A stretch of 64,000 nucleotides of DNA from Enterobacter chengduensis. Lineage in GTDB: Bacteria; Pseudomonadota; Gammaproteobacteria; Enterobacterales; Enterobacteriaceae. Shown one piece after another: positions 38,791 through 48,104 of the stretch (position 1 is the stretch's first letter; each line of letters begins with the position of its first letter). Under the pieces are notes generated by a model. That model ran no database searches, was not told where the DNA came from, and worked only from the letters and a program-made list of their open reading frames with translations. The DNA is taken from the NCBI RefSeq assembly GCF_001984825.2, contig NZ_CP043318.1:2790001-2854000 (forward strand), written 5' to 3'. Both the position numbers and the translations under genes were made by a program.

Positions 38791-38982
38791 ATGAAAGTTT
38801 CAATCAATATCCCCGGCACTGGTCAAGTTTATGTATCAGGCGCGGCGGAAGTCGTAAACCGTAAAGCACTGTGCAGAGAGTTGGGCCTGTGTAACGTGAC
38901 GTTTAGCCGTTTGGAGTCACAACACGGTTTTGAATACGCGCTTAACGTTATGATCGCCAAACAGCGCCTAAGAAATAAGTAA
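38791..38982 (+). CDS. Small protein (63 aa), unknown
   Basis: A basic protein (MKVSINIPGTGQVYVSGAAE...). The segment RKALCRELGLCNVTFSRLESQ looks like a small helix-turn-helix. The ribosome-binding site GAGGTG stands 6 nt before the ATG, and a strong terminator follows, which supports a real gene. It is not recognised. Confidence 0.65.
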   Translation: MKVSINIPGTGQVYVSGAAEVVNRKALCRELGLCNVTFSRLESQHGFEYALNVMIAKQRLRNK

Positions 38983-38999
38983 CATATTGAATTTTAGAG

Positions 39000-39029
39000 A
39001 GGCTGACCTTAAAGGGTCAGCCTTTTTTG
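39000..39029 (+). terminator. Intrinsic terminator
   Basis: GGCTGACC / GGTCAGCC stem with a T6 tract. It follows the 63-aa gene and faces the minus-strand gene that ends at 39041, so it may serve both. Confidence 0.85.
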
Positions 39030-39040
39030 TTAGTATCCGA

Positions 39041-39322
39041 CTAACCTCGGTAAGAAGTCGGCAATGCCAATGAAAACTCTTTCCCTTCCAGGCCACCAGC
39101 ATACTCACAAATAAAACCGACTGCCCCAAAATCCAGTAAATCAATAATTGGATCGCGATGTTCAACAGTCAACAACCCTCGATCCTCTAAAGCATCGCGA
39201 ACAGCTTTAAGGAAAACGTCGATATTTTCATGAGCAGTATCGAGCAATTCTACTGTGGTTATCTCAGTAACGTATTCGTCATCTTTGAAAATTCGCACCT
39301 TATACAACATAAGTTTCTTCAT
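39041..39322 (-). CDS. Hypothetical protein (93 aa)
   Basis: From the ATG at 39322 (MKKLMLYKVRIFKDDEY...), with AGGG 8 nt upstream, the protein has 93 aa; the frame is open to 39376 with weaker starts. It is acidic and looks alpha/beta (YVTEITTVELLDTAHENIDV). No domain is recognised. It lies near the right end of the element, divergent from the att-spanning ORF. Confidence 0.6.
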   Translation of the reverse strand: MKKLMLYKVRIFKDDEYVTEITTVELLDTAHENIDVFLKAVRDALEDRGLLTVEHRDPIIDLLDFGAVGFICEYAGGLEGKEFSLALPTSYRG

Positions 39323-39390
39323 CCTCATCCCTGCTAATTGTCGATTAATAATTGTACGATAACGATACAAAATCAATGCATCGAAATAGC

Positions 39391-39408
39391 TTAAAGTTGA
39401 TACTTTAA
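39391..39408. promoter_or_regulatory. Dyad TTAAAGT-TGAT-ACTTTAA, candidate operator
   Basis: Two perfect 7-bp arms lie in the divergent spacer between the 93-aa gene and the att-spanning small ORF, where an operator for either would be expected. Confidence 0.4.
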
Positions 39409-39442
39409 TCGTGTGATGGTGTTACACATGGAGGCAAACAGA

Positions 39443-39676
39443 ATGGGGATAATCGGTGTCATACAGAAAGTACAACACCGATTCAAACAAAGATTCAAGC
39501 AATTGATTTTAAAGAAAAATAATAAAAGCTTGTACGCCTTCACAGGCGTCGAATCAGGTCAAAAGAGGGCTGAGCCCTGCTTTGATGGCCGCGTAGTATA
39601 TCTGCTTATACCGTTACAAGAAAGGCTTTACATCGCCCACGCCTTCTCGAATCACTTCCGGTGCATCTTCGGTTAA
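39443..39676 (+). CDS. Small basic ORF running through attR
   Basis: The ATG at 39443 has a near-ideal ribosome-binding site (GGAGG, 8 nt spacing). The first 30 residues are strongly basic (VQHRFKQRFKQLILKKNNK). The frame then reads through the 16-bp att core (as AFTGV) and on into chromosomal sequence, overlapping the end of yciO, to give 77 aa. In an excised circle the same frame would end after 50 codons in element sequence. Size, charge and position would suit an excisionase-like protein, but there is no homology evidence. Confidence 0.4.
   Translation: MGIIGVIQKVQHRFKQRFKQLILKKNNKSLYAFTGVESGQKRAEPCFDGRVVYLLIPLQERLYIAHAFSNHFRCIFG
39535..39550. repeat. attR core, 16-bp direct repeat copy 2
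   Basis: CGCCTTCACAGGCGTC is identical to 24210-24225. Sequence to the right belongs to the yciO side of the chromosome; sequence to the left is the element. Confidence 0.88.
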
Positions 39677-40234
39677 GTCGACCACGGTGGTCGGCTGCTG
39701 GCCGAGATAACCGCCGTGAATAATCAGCTCGACGACCTTCTCGAGACGATCTTTGATCTCTTCCGGATCGGACTCGGTAAACTCGCTCCCCGGCAGCATC
39801 AGCGAGGTCGAGAGCATCGGTTCGCCGAGCGTTTCCAGCAGCGCCTGCGCAATCGGATTAGACGGTACGCGCATGCCGATGGTTTTACGCTTTTCCTGCA
39901 GAAGACGGCGCGGAACCTCTTTCGTCCCTTTCAGGATGAACGTGTAATTACCCGGCGTGTTGTTCTTAATCAGGCGAAACGCCACGTTATCCACATAAGC
40001 ATAGGTCGACAGCTCTGAGAGATCGCGGCACATCAGCGTAAAGTTATGGCCGTCCGGCAGCTGGCGAATACGGCAGATGCGTTCCATTGCCCCTTTATCT
40101 TCAATTTTGCAGCCCAGCGCGTAGCCTGAATCGGTCGGGTAGACAATTACGCCGCCTTTGCGGACGATCTCCACGGCCTGGTTAATCAGACGCGGCTGCG
40201 GGTTATCCGGATGGATATAGAAAAACTGACTCAT
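39614..40234 (-). CDS. yciO: YciO, Sua5/YrdC-like protein
   Basis: A 206-aa protein of the TsaC/Sua5/YrdC fold, which binds double-stranded RNA and nucleotides; E. coli YciO has the same length. The family N-terminal pattern GGVIVYPTDSGYALGC and the Lys/Arg/Ser cluster of the active cavity are visible. It does not replace TsaC in tRNA t6A synthesis in E. coli. It overlaps rnm by 4 nt (ATGA), so they are co-translated. Confidence 0.95.
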   Translation of the reverse strand: MSQFFYIHPDNPQPRLINQAVEIVRKGGVIVYPTDSGYALGCKIEDKGAMERICRIRQLPDGHNFTLMCRDLSELSTYAYVDNVAFRLIKNNTPGNYTFILKGTKEVPRRLLQEKRKTIGMRVPSNPIAQALLETLGEPMLSTSLMLPGSEFTESDPEEIKDRLEKVVELIIHGGYLGQQPTTVVDLTEDAPEVIREGVGDVKPFL

Positions 40235-41124
40235 ACTTCCCTCTCTTCAATTTGCTGCGGCTGTTCCCAGAGCTGCCAGACCGGCTCAACGCCTGCGGGC
40301 AACCAGAGCTTGCGCCCCAGTTCGATCCAGGCGCAGGGCTGATGGAAATCAGACCCCTGTGACCCAAGCAGGCCGAACTGGCGGGCATAGGTCGCGAGCT
40401 GCGCGCGCTCGTTGGGCGCCTGCTGACACTGGGCGACTTCCATCGCCTCACCGCCGCATTCGGCAAAGTGCGCCAGCAGCCTTTTCAGCCATTTAGCAGA
40501 AAGATTATACCGCCCCGGATGGGCCAGCACGGCCTTACCGCCAGAATGATGAATCACATCAATAGCTTGTTTTATTGTACACCACTGTGGCGGAACGTAT
40601 CCGGTTTTCCCGCGTGCCAGATACTTTTTAAAGACATCCGCCATGGTCGTCGCTTTGCCCGCTTCGACCAGAAAACGGGCGAAATGACCGCGCGTGACCG
40701 CCCCGCCGTTCGCCATCTTTTGCGCGCCTTCCAGCGCGCCCGGAATATGCGCTTTTTCGAGACGCTCGCCGATCATCTCTGCGCGCTGGTTGCGCCGCGT
40801 TTTTTGTTCTTGCAAAAATGCCGTAAGTGCCGGATGGTCTATATCGATGTTCAGGCCAACGATATGAATCTCATGGTTTTCCCAGACGGTCGAGATCTCG
40901 ACGCCGGACACCAGATTCAGCGCCAGCCCGCTGCGGGCAATCTCAGCGCGGGCCGCCGGAATGGCATCGGTCGTATCGTGATCGGTTATCGCCAGCGTGC
41001 CGACGCGCATTTCAACGGCACGATGAACCAGGGCTTCGGGTGTCAGCAGGCCATCAGAGGCCTGAGTATGGCTGTGTAAATCATAAATAATGGCGTAGGT
41101 GGTATCGCTCAAAGCACTTCCCAT
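40231..41124 (-). CDS. rnm: Rnm (YciV), 5'-3' exoribonuclease RNase AM, PHP domain
   Basis: A PHP-family metal-dependent phosphoesterase. Metal-binding motifs are DLHSHTQASDG near the N terminus, TDHDTTDA, and later HPGRYN and SDFHQP. E. coli RNase AM trims the 5' ends of rRNAs and degrades short oligonucleotides. The ATG at 41124 gives 297 aa, but a TTG at 41112 preceded by GGGAAG gives the E. coli-like start (xSDTTYAIIYD) and may be the true one. It is divergent from the trp promoter. Confidence 0.93.
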   Translation of the reverse strand: MGSALSDTTYAIIYDLHSHTQASDGLLTPEALVHRAVEMRVGTLAITDHDTTDAIPAARAEIARSGLALNLVSGVEISTVWENHEIHIVGLNIDIDHPALTAFLQEQKTRRNQRAEMIGERLEKAHIPGALEGAQKMANGGAVTRGHFARFLVEAGKATTMADVFKKYLARGKTGYVPPQWCTIKQAIDVIHHSGGKAVLAHPGRYNLSAKWLKRLLAHFAECGGEAMEVAQCQQAPNERAQLATYARQFGLLGSQGSDFHQPCAWIELGRKLWLPAGVEPVWQLWEQPQQIEEREV

Positions 41125-41188
41125 AACAGGTTGGAGACATCCGAAAACACCATGATACCGACTTAACGCGAAATTCTGAAATCAAGGG

Positions 41189-41222
41189 TTGACAACTCGC
41201 CACCGAACTAGTTAACTAGTAC
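41189..41222 (+). promoter_or_regulatory. trp promoter and TrpR operator
   Basis: -35 TTGACA (41189-41194), a 17-bp spacer and -10 TTAACT (41212-41217), the same hexamers as the E. coli trp promoter. The palindromic operator GAACTAGTTAACTAGTAC (41205-41222) covers the -10, so TrpR with tryptophan excludes RNA polymerase. Confidence 0.93.
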
Positions 41223-41251
41223 GCAAGTTCACACAAGAAAGGTATCTGAAA

Positions 41252-41296
41252 ATGACAGCACATTTCACTCTGCACGGCTGGTGGCGTACTTCCTGA
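41252..41296 (+). CDS. trpL: trp leader peptide
   Basis: A 14-residue peptide [14 protein letters not shown] with tandem tryptophan codons followed by an arginine codon. Ribosome stalling at the Trp codons when tryptophan is scarce prevents the terminator from forming. AGAAAGG precedes the ATG. Confidence 0.95.
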   Translation: MTAHFTLHGWWRTS

Positions 41297-41335
41297 TTAT
41301 CGGGCAGTGTCACGCGTCTGCGAAATGCAAACAGA

Positions 41336-41367
41336 TACCCGCCCGCTACCCAGCGGGCTTTTTTTTG
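41336..41367 (+). terminator. trp attenuator
   Basis: AGCCCGCT / AGCGGGCT with an 8-T run (3:4 terminator hairpin) ends 25 bp before trpE. The alternative 2:3 antiterminator can form with the upstream segment around 41300-41330. Confidence 0.88.
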
Positions 41368-41391
41368 AACAGAATAAATGAGAACAACAAC

Positions 41392-42954
41392 ATGCAAACA
41401 GCCAAACCCCATCTCGAACTGCTGACCTGCGAGGCGGCCTATCGCCATAACCCGACCGCGCTGTTTCATCAGGTGTGCGGGGCTCGTCCGGCAACGCTGC
41501 TGCTGGAGTCTGCGGACATCGACAGTAAGGACGATCTCAAGAGCCTGCTGCTGGTCGACAGCGCGCTGCGCATTACCGCTTTAGGTGACACTGTCACCAT
41601 TAAGGCACTGTCAGACAATGGCGCGTCGCTGCTGCCGCTGCTGGATGCCGCCCTGCCTTCAGGCATTGAAAACGAACGTCATCCAGAAATGCGCATTCTG
41701 CGCTTCCCGCCCGTGAGCCAGCTGCTGGACGAAGACGCCCGCCTCTGCTCGCTGTCCGTGTTCGATGCCTTCCGCCTGCTGCAGAACCTGGTCACCGTGC
41801 CGGAAGACGAACGTGAAGCGATGTTCTTTGGCGGGCTGTTTGCTTACGACCTGGTAGCCGGATTTGAAGATTTACCGGAAACCGAGCAGGGCAATCGCTG
41901 CCCGGACTACTGTTTCTATCTGGCCGAGACCCTGCTGGTGATCGACCATCAGAAACAATCCACCCGCATCCAGGCGAGCCTGTTCACCCCTTCGACGGCT
42001 GAGAAAAATCGCCTTGAGCACCGCATCGCGCAGCTTCAGCAGCAGATGACGGAAGCGCCCCCTGCGCTGCCGGTACAGCGCGTGGAGCAGATGACGTGTG
42101 AGGTTAATCAGACCGACGATCAATACGGGGCCGTGGTTCGCCAGATGCAAAAAGCGATTCGCGCCGGGGAAATTTTCCAGGTGGTACCGTCCCGTCGCTT
42201 CTCGCTGCCCTGCCCGTCGCCGCTGGCGGCCTATGACGTGCTGAAAAAGAGTAATCCAAGCCCGTACATGTTCTTCATGCAGGACAACGAGTTCACGCTG
42301 TTCGGCGCCTCGCCGGAAAGCTCGCTGAAGTACGACGCCACCACTCGTCAGATTGAGATCTACCCGATCGCCGGAACCCGTCCACGCGGACGCCGCGCTG
42401 ACGGCTCGCTGGACCGCGATCTCGACAGCCGCATTGAACTGGAAATGCGTACCGACCACAAAGAGCTCTCAGAGCACCTGATGCTGGTTGACCTGGCGCG
42501 TAACGATCTGGCCCGAATCTGCACCCCGGGCAGTCGCTACGTGGCGGACCTGACTAAGGTCGACCGCTATTCGTTTGTGATGCACCTGGTCTCCCGCGTG
42601 GTGGGTGAACTGCGCAGCGACCTCGACGTACTGCACGCCTACCGCGCCTGCATGAACATGGGCACCCTGAGCGGCGCGCCTAAAGTGCGCGCCATGCAGC
42701 TTATCGCCGAAGCGGAAGGACGTCGTCGCGGCAGCTACGGCGGCGCGGTGGGTTACTTCACCGCCCACGGCGATCTCGATACCTGCATCGTGATCCGCTC
42801 CGCCTATGTTGAGGACGGTATTGCCACCGTCCAGGCCGGCGCCGGGATTGTTCTTGATTCTGTTCCGCAGTCTGAAGCTGACGAAACCCGCAGCAAAGCC
42901 CGTGCGGTTCTTCGCGCCATTGCAACCGCACATCATGCACAGGAGATTTTCTGA
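41392..42954 (+). CDS. trpE: Anthranilate synthase component I
   Basis: A 520-aa enzyme subunit converting chorismate plus ammonia to anthranilate, the same length as E. coli TrpE. The tryptophan feedback site LLESADI is near residue 37-43. The chorismate-binding C-terminal domain has [11 protein letters not shown] and [13 protein letters not shown]. The start [11 protein letters not shown] is at 41392; upstream reading runs back through the leader region and is false. TGATG joins it to trpD. Confidence 0.98.
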   Translation: MQTAKPHLELLTCEAAYRHNPTALFHQVCGARPATLLLESADIDSKDDLKSLLLVDSALRITALGDTVTIKALSDNGASLLPLLDAALPSGIENERHPEMRILRFPPVSQLLDEDARLCSLSVFDAFRLLQNLVTVPEDEREAMFFGGLFAYDLVAGFEDLPETEQGNRCPDYCFYLAETLLVIDHQKQSTRIQASLFTPSTAEKNRLEHRIAQLQQQMTEAPPALPVQRVEQMTCEVNQTDDQYGAVVRQMQKAIRAGEIFQVVPSRRFSLPCPSPLAAYDVLKKSNPSPYMFFMQDNEFTLFGASPESSLKYDATTRQIEIYPIAGTRPRGRRADGSLDRDLDSRIELEMRTDHKELSEHLMLVDLARNDLARICTPGSRYVADLTKVDRYSFVMHLVSRVVGELRSDLDVLHAYRACMNMGTLSGAPKVRAMQLIAEAEGRRRGSYGGAVGYFTAHGDLDTCIVIRSAYVEDGIATVQAGAGIVLDSVPQSEADETRSKARAVLRAIATAHHAQEIF

Positions 42955-44549
42955 TGGCTGACATTCTGCTGCTCGATAATATCGACTCCTTTACCTATAA
43001 CCTGGCAGATCAGCTGCGTGCGAATGGCCATAACGTCGTTATCTACCGCAACCACGTTCCGGCGCAGACCCTGATTGAGCGTCTGGCAACCATGCAAAAC
43101 CCGGTGCTGATGCTCTCCCCTGGCCCCGGTGCGCCGAGCGAAGCGGGCTGTATGCCCGAGCTGCTGACGCGCATGCGCGGCAAGCTGCCGATTATCGGCA
43201 TCTGTCTTGGTCACCAGGCGATCGTGGAAGCCTACGGCGGCTACGTCGGTCAGGCGGGCGAGATCCTGCACGGTAAAGCCTCCACCATCGAACATGATGG
43301 CCAGGCGATGTTTGCCGGGCTGCCGAACCCGCTTCCGGTTGCGCGCTACCATTCGCTGGTCGGCAGCAACATTCCTGCCGGATTGACCATTAACGCCTCG
43401 TTTGAAGGGATGGTGATGGCGGTGCGTCACGATGCGGATCGCGTCTGCGGTATGCAGTTCCACCCGGAATCGATCCTGACCTCCCACGGCGCTCGCCTGC
43501 TGGAGCAGACGCTCGACTGGGCGTTACAGAAGCTGGAGCAGACCAACACCCTGCAGCCGATACTGGAAAAACTGTACCAGGCGCAGACACTGAGCCAGCA
43601 GGAGAGCCACCAGCTCTTCTCCGCCGTGGTGCGCGGCGAGCTGAAGCCTGAACAGCTGGCGGCAGCCCTGGTAAGCATGAAGGTGCGCGGCGAAAGCCCG
43701 CAGGAGATTGCCGGTGCCGCCACTGCCCTGCTGGAAAACGCCGCCCCGTTCCCGCGCCCGGACTATCCGTTTGCGGATATCGTCGGCACCGGCGGTGACG
43801 GCAGCAACAGCATCAATATCTCCACCGCCAGCGCCTTTGTGGCGGCGGCGTGTGGTCTGAAGGTCGCGAAGCACGGTAACCGCAGCGTGTCCAGCCGGTC
43901 AGGTTCGTCCGATCTGCTCGCCGCCTTCGGTATTAATCTCGATATGAACGCCGAGCGCTCCCGCGAAGCGCTGGATGACCTGGGCGTCTGCTTCCTGTTT
44001 GCGCCGAAGTATCACACCGGTTTCCGCCACGCGATGCCGGTTCGTCAGCAGCTTAAAACCCGCACGCTGTTTAACGTCCTCGGCCCGCTGATCAACCCGG
44101 CGCATCCGCCGCTGGCGCTGATTGGCGTTTACAGCCCTGAGCTGGTTCTGCCGATTGCCGAGACGCTGCGCGTGCTGGGCTACCAACGTGCCGCCGTGGT
44201 GCACAGCGGCGGTATGGATGAGGTTTCTCTTCATGCGCCAACGCTGGTAGCCGAACTGCGCGATGGAGAAATCCTGAGCTATCAGCTGGACGCTGCCGAC
44301 TTCGGCCTGACGCCGTATCACCAGGAAGCGCTGGCTGGCGGTACGCCGGAAGAAAACCGTGACATTCTGACGCGCTTATTACAAGGTAAGGGTGAGGTCG
44401 CACACGAGGCCGCCGTGGCTGCCAACGTCGCCATGCTGATGCGTTTGCACGGCGAGGAAGACCTGAAGGCCAACGTTCAAAAAGTTCTGGATGTACTGCG
44501 CTCCGGTGCAGCTTACGATCGCGTTACCGCACTTGCGGCAAGAGGGTAA
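42954..44549 (+). CDS. trpD: TrpGD: glutamine amidotransferase and anthranilate phosphoribosyltransferase
   Basis: A 531-aa natural fusion as in E. coli. Residues 1-195 are the class I amidotransferase ([15 protein letters not shown] with the nucleophilic cysteine; MQFHPES). Residues 200-531 are the phosphoribosyltransferase ([28 protein letters not shown]). The first domain gives ammonia to TrpE; the second makes phosphoribosylanthranilate. It overlaps trpE by 1 nt. Confidence 0.98.
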   Translation: MADILLLDNIDSFTYNLADQLRANGHNVVIYRNHVPAQTLIERLATMQNPVLMLSPGPGAPSEAGCMPELLTRMRGKLPIIGICLGHQAIVEAYGGYVGQAGEILHGKASTIEHDGQAMFAGLPNPLPVARYHSLVGSNIPAGLTINASFEGMVMAVRHDADRVCGMQFHPESILTSHGARLLEQTLDWALQKLEQTNTLQPILEKLYQAQTLSQQESHQLFSAVVRGELKPEQLAAALVSMKVRGESPQEIAGAATALLENAAPFPRPDYPFADIVGTGGDGSNSINISTASAFVAAACGLKVAKHGNRSVSSRSGSSDLLAAFGINLDMNAERSREALDDLGVCFLFAPKYHTGFRHAMPVRQQLKTRTLFNVLGPLINPAHPPLALIGVYSPELVLPIAETLRVLGYQRAAVVHSGGMDEVSLHAPTLVAELRDGEILSYQLDAADFGLTPYHQEALAGGTPEENRDILTRLLQGKGEVAHEAAVAANVAMLMRLHGEEDLKANVQKVLDVLRSGAAYDRVTALAARG

Positions 44550-44552
44550 AGA

Positions 44553-45911
44553 ATGCAGACCGTTTTAGCGAAAATCGTTGCCGATAAGGCCATCTGGGTG
44601 GAAGCCCGCAAGCAACAGCAGCCGCTTGCCAGTTTCCAGAATGACGTCGTCCCGAGCAGCCGTCGTTTCTATGACGCCCTGCAGGGCGCACGCACCGCCT
44701 TTATTCTGGAGTGCAAAAAGGCCTCTCCGTCCAAAGGCGTTATTCGTGACGATTTCGACCCGGCGCGTATTGCCGGTATTTACAAGCATCATGCGTCAGC
44801 CATCTCCGTGCTGACGGATGAAAAATATTTCCAGGGCAGCTTCGATTTTCTGCCGATCGTCAGCGGCATCGCGTCGCAGCCGATCCTGTGTAAAGACTTT
44901 ATTATCGACCCGTACCAGATCTGGCTGGCGCGTTTTTACCAGGCCGACGCCTGCCTGCTGATGCTCTCGGTGCTCGACGACGAGCAGTATCGCCAGCTTT
45001 CTGCCGTGGCGCACAGCCTGAACATGGGCGTGCTGACCGAAGTAAGCAACGAAGAGGAACTTGAGCGCGCACTTGCGCTTGAAGCCAAAGTGGTCGGCAT
45101 TAATAACCGCGATCTGCGCGATCTGTCGATTGACCTGAACCGCACGCGCCAGCTGGCGCCGCGTCTGGGTCCGGGCGTTACGGTCATCAGCGAATCCGGC
45201 ATTAACAGCTACGCCCAGGTGCGCGAGCTGAGCCACTTCGCCAACGGTTTCCTGATTGGCTCCGCCATGATGGAGCATGACGATCTCAACGCCGCAGTAC
45301 GTCGGGTGCTGCTGGGGGAAAACAAAGTCTGCGGCTTAACCCGTGAACAGGATGCGCAGGCCGCGTATGAGGCCGGGGCGATTTATGGCGGGCTGATCTT
45401 CGTGGATTCCTCACCTCGCGCGGTCAGCGAAGAGCAGGCGCGTAAGGTCATCTCAGCGGCTCCGCTGAGCTACGTGGGCGTTTTCCGCAATGCCGATATT
45501 GAAGACGTTGCGGCAAAAGCCGACGCGTTATCCCTGAGCGCGGTACAGCTCCACGGCAGTGAAGACCAGATCTATATCGATGCCCTGCGCGCCGCGCTGG
45601 CACCACAGGTGCAAATCTGGAAAGCGCAAAGCGTTGGCGATACGTTGCCCCCGCGTAACCTGAACCACGTGGATAAATACGTCCTCGATAACGGCCAGGG
45701 CGGCACCGGCCAGCGTTTTGACTGGTCGCTGCTGAACGGCGAAAAGCTGGACAACGTCCTGCTGGCGGGCGGATTAAGCCCGGATAACTGCGTAGAAGCC
45801 GCTAAAACCGGCTGCGCAGGCCTCGATTTCAATTCAGGCGTAGAGTCCCAACCGGGTATCAAAGATGCCAGTAAGCTGGCCTCGGTTTTTAAAACTCTGC
45901 GTGCATATTAA
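44553..45911 (+). CDS. trpC: TrpCF: indole-3-glycerol-phosphate synthase and phosphoribosylanthranilate isomerase
   Basis: A 452-aa bifunctional enzyme of two TIM barrels. The N-terminal IGPS domain has [10 protein letters not shown] and [12 protein letters not shown]; the C-terminal PRAI domain begins at [12 protein letters not shown] (about 255). It follows trpD by 3 nt. Confidence 0.98.
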   Translation: MQTVLAKIVADKAIWVEARKQQQPLASFQNDVVPSSRRFYDALQGARTAFILECKKASPSKGVIRDDFDPARIAGIYKHHASAISVLTDEKYFQGSFDFLPIVSGIASQPILCKDFIIDPYQIWLARFYQADACLLMLSVLDDEQYRQLSAVAHSLNMGVLTEVSNEEELERALALEAKVVGINNRDLRDLSIDLNRTRQLAPRLGPGVTVISESGINSYAQVRELSHFANGFLIGSAMMEHDDLNAAVRRVLLGENKVCGLTREQDAQAAYEAGAIYGGLIFVDSSPRAVSEEQARKVISAAPLSYVGVFRNADIEDVAAKADALSLSAVQLHGSEDQIYIDALRAALAPQVQIWKAQSVGDTLPPRNLNHVDKYVLDNGQGGTGQRFDWSLLNGEKLDNVLLAGGLSPDNCVEAAKTGCAGLDFNSGVESQPGIKDASKLASVFKTLRAY

Positions 45912-45921
45912 GGAAGAGAAG

Positions 45922-47115
45922 ATGACGACATTACTAAACCCGTATTTTGGTGAGTTCGGCGGGATGTACGTCCCGCAAATCCTGATGCCCGCGCTGCGCC
46001 AGCTGGAAGAAGCGTTTGTCAGCGCGCAGAAGGATCCTGCGTTTCAGGCGGAATTTACCGACCTGCTGAAAAATTACGCCGGTCGTCCTACCGCGTTGAC
46101 CAAATGCCGCAACCTGACGGAAGGCACCAAAACCACGCTGTATCTGAAGCGTGAAGATCTGCTGCACGGCGGCGCGCATAAAACTAACCAGGTGCTGGGC
46201 CAGGCGCTTCTCGCGAAGCGTATGGGCAAAACCGAAATCATCGCCGAAACCGGTGCGGGACAGCACGGCGTGGCCTCTGCCCTTGCCAGCGCCCTGCTCG
46301 GCCTGAAGTGCCGCATCTATATGGGGGCTAAGGACGTTGAGCGTCAGTCGCCAAACGTCTTCCGTATGCGCCTGATGGGGGCGGAAGTGATCCCGGTGCA
46401 CAGCGGCTCCGCGACGCTGAAAGATGCCTGTAACGAAGCGCTGCGCGACTGGTCCGGCAGCTACGAAACCGCGCACTACATGCTCGGTACCGCGGCGGGC
46501 CCGCACCCGTTCCCGACCATCGTGCGCGAATTCCAGCGCATGATCGGGGAAGAGACCAAGGCGCAGATCCTCGAAAAAGAGGGTCGCCTGCCGGATGCGG
46601 TCATCGCCTGCGTCGGCGGCGGATCTAACGCCATCGGTATGTTCGCAGACTTTATCGACGACACCAGCGTGGGTCTGATTGGCGTCGAGCCTGCCGGTCA
46701 CGGGATTGAATCCGGCGAACACGGCGCGCCGCTGAAGCATGGCCGCGTGGGGATCTACTTCGGCATGAAGTCTCCAATGATGCAAACTGACGAAGGCCAG
46801 ATTGAAGAGTCTTACTCCATTTCTGCCGGTCTCGACTTCCCGTCCGTTGGGCCACAGCACGCCTATCTGAACAGCACCGGTCGCGCGGACTATGTCTCTA
46901 TTACCGATGACGAAGCGCTGGAAGCCTTCAAAACGCTGTGCCGCAGCGAAGGGATTATCCCGGCGCTGGAGTCTTCACACGCGCTGGCGCACGCGCTGAA
47001 AATGATGAAAGACAATCCGGAAAAAGAGCAGCTGCTGGTGGTGAACCTTTCCGGTCGCGGTGACAAAGATATCTTCACCGTTCACGATATTCTGAAAGCA
47101 CGAGGGGAAATCTGA
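45922..47115 (+). CDS. trpB: Tryptophan synthase beta chain
   Basis: A 397-aa PLP enzyme condensing indole and serine. The PLP lysine is in HGGAHKTNQ (about 87), and the phosphate loop is [21 protein letters not shown] precedes the ATG at 45922; an in-frame extension to 45865 overlaps trpC and is false. TGATG joins it to trpA. Confidence 0.98.
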   Translation: MTTLLNPYFGEFGGMYVPQILMPALRQLEEAFVSAQKDPAFQAEFTDLLKNYAGRPTALTKCRNLTEGTKTTLYLKREDLLHGGAHKTNQVLGQALLAKRMGKTEIIAETGAGQHGVASALASALLGLKCRIYMGAKDVERQSPNVFRMRLMGAEVIPVHSGSATLKDACNEALRDWSGSYETAHYMLGTAAGPHPFPTIVREFQRMIGEETKAQILEKEGRLPDAVIACVGGGSNAIGMFADFIDDTSVGLIGVEPAGHGIESGEHGAPLKHGRVGIYFGMKSPMMQTDEGQIEESYSISAGLDFPSVGPQHAYLNSTGRADYVSITDDEALEAFKTLCRSEGIIPALESSHALAHALKMMKDNPEKEQLLVVNLSGRGDKDIFTVHDILKARGEI

Positions 47116-47924
47116 TGGAACGCTACGATAACGTATTTGCAGAGCTGAAATCCCGCCAGGAAGGCGCCTTCGTTCCCTTCGTGACGCTGGGCGACCCGGG
47201 GCCGGAACAGTCGCTGAAGATTATCGACGCCATGATTGAGGCCGGTGCCGACGCGCTGGAGCTGGGTATCCCGTTCTCTGATCCGCTGGCCGATGGCCCG
47301 ACCATCCAGAACGCTACCCTGCGCGCGTTTGCCGCGGGCGTGACGCCGACCCAGTGCTTCGAAATGCTGGCGGCGATTCGCCAGAAGCACCCAACCATTC
47401 CGATTGGCCTGCTGATGTACGCCAACCTGGTGTTTAACCGCGGTATCGATGAATTTTACGCCGAGTGCGCGCGCGTCGGCGTTGACTCGGTCCTGGTGGC
47501 TGACGTACCGGTTGAAGAGTCCGCACCGTTCCGCCAGGCCGCGATGCGCCACAACGTTGCGCCGATTTTCATCTGCCCGCCAAACGCGGATGACGCGCTG
47601 CTGCGCCAGATAGCCTCTTACGGGCGCGGGTATACCTACCTGCTCTCCCGCGCAGGCGTGACCGGTGCCGAGAATAAAGCCGCCCTGCCGCTGCATCATC
47701 TGGTGGAAAAGCTGGCGGAGTACCATGCCGCACCGCCGCTGCAGGGCTTCGGGATTTCATCCCCGGATCAGGTCGCCGCGGCGATTGACGCAAAGGCGGC
47801 GGGTGCCATCTCAGGCTCTGCGATTGTGAAGATCATCGAAAAGAACGTAGACAAGCCCGAGCAGATGCTGGCCGAGCTGAAAGCGTTTGTGACCGCCATG
47901 AAGGCGGCGACGCGTAAAGCCTAA
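47115..47924 (+). CDS. trpA: Tryptophan synthase alpha chain
   Basis: A 269-aa TIM-barrel subunit cleaving indole-3-glycerol phosphate. The catalytic Glu49 is in [22 protein letters not shown], split here as ALELGIPFS and [10 protein letters not shown], with Asp60 in the second part. It is the last gene of the trp operon. Confidence 0.98.
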   Translation: MERYDNVFAELKSRQEGAFVPFVTLGDPGPEQSLKIIDAMIEAGADALELGIPFSDPLADGPTIQNATLRAFAAGVTPTQCFEMLAAIRQKHPTIPIGLLMYANLVFNRGIDEFYAECARVGVDSVLVADVPVEESAPFRQAAMRHNVAPIFICPPNADDALLRQIASYGRGYTYLLSRAGVTGAENKAALPLHHLVEKLAEYHAAPPLQGFGISSPDQVAAAIDAKAAGAISGSAIVKIIEKNVDKPEQMLAELKAFVTAMKAATRKA

Positions 47925-47932
47925 CCCCCTCA

Positions 47933-47962
47933 CCGTCTGGCAGCCCTGCCAGACGGTTACCC
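47933..47962 (+). terminator. Terminator of the trp operon
   Basis: ACCGTCTGGCA / TGCCAGACGGT with a GCCC loop, 8 nt after the trpA stop. The T run is weak, as at E. coli trp t, so it may partly depend on Rho. Confidence 0.75.
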
Positions 47963-48104
47963 TTCCTTCCTCGTCATCAACAAAGGATTACGTCAAAATT
48001 GATCCTGTCGATATTTTCGGTGTGAATGGCTTTTCATTCTTACCTGCAGGCGTATGATCTGGACTCTTTTTATCTTTAATCCTTCTGAGTTCAGAGGCTT
48101 ATTC

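Larger units (their letters stand above)
24210..39550. mobile_element. Integrated phage-related element (candidate satellite), 15.3 kb
   Basis: The element lies between rluB and yciO, which are near neighbours in related chromosomes. It is bounded by 16-bp direct repeats. Content: a split integrase with an IS, a RelA/SpoT-domain gene, a second compact tyrosine recombinase, a leftward operon ending in a tape-measure protein, and a rightward operon of decoration-like and major capsid proteins. No terminase, portal, tail-tube, fibre or lysis gene is present. Much of it is non-coding, with many dyads. Base composition varies strongly (AT-rich near 27.2-28.4 and 36.2 kb, GC-rich near 29.0 and 35.5 kb), unlike the flanking core genes. 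Confidence 0.85.
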
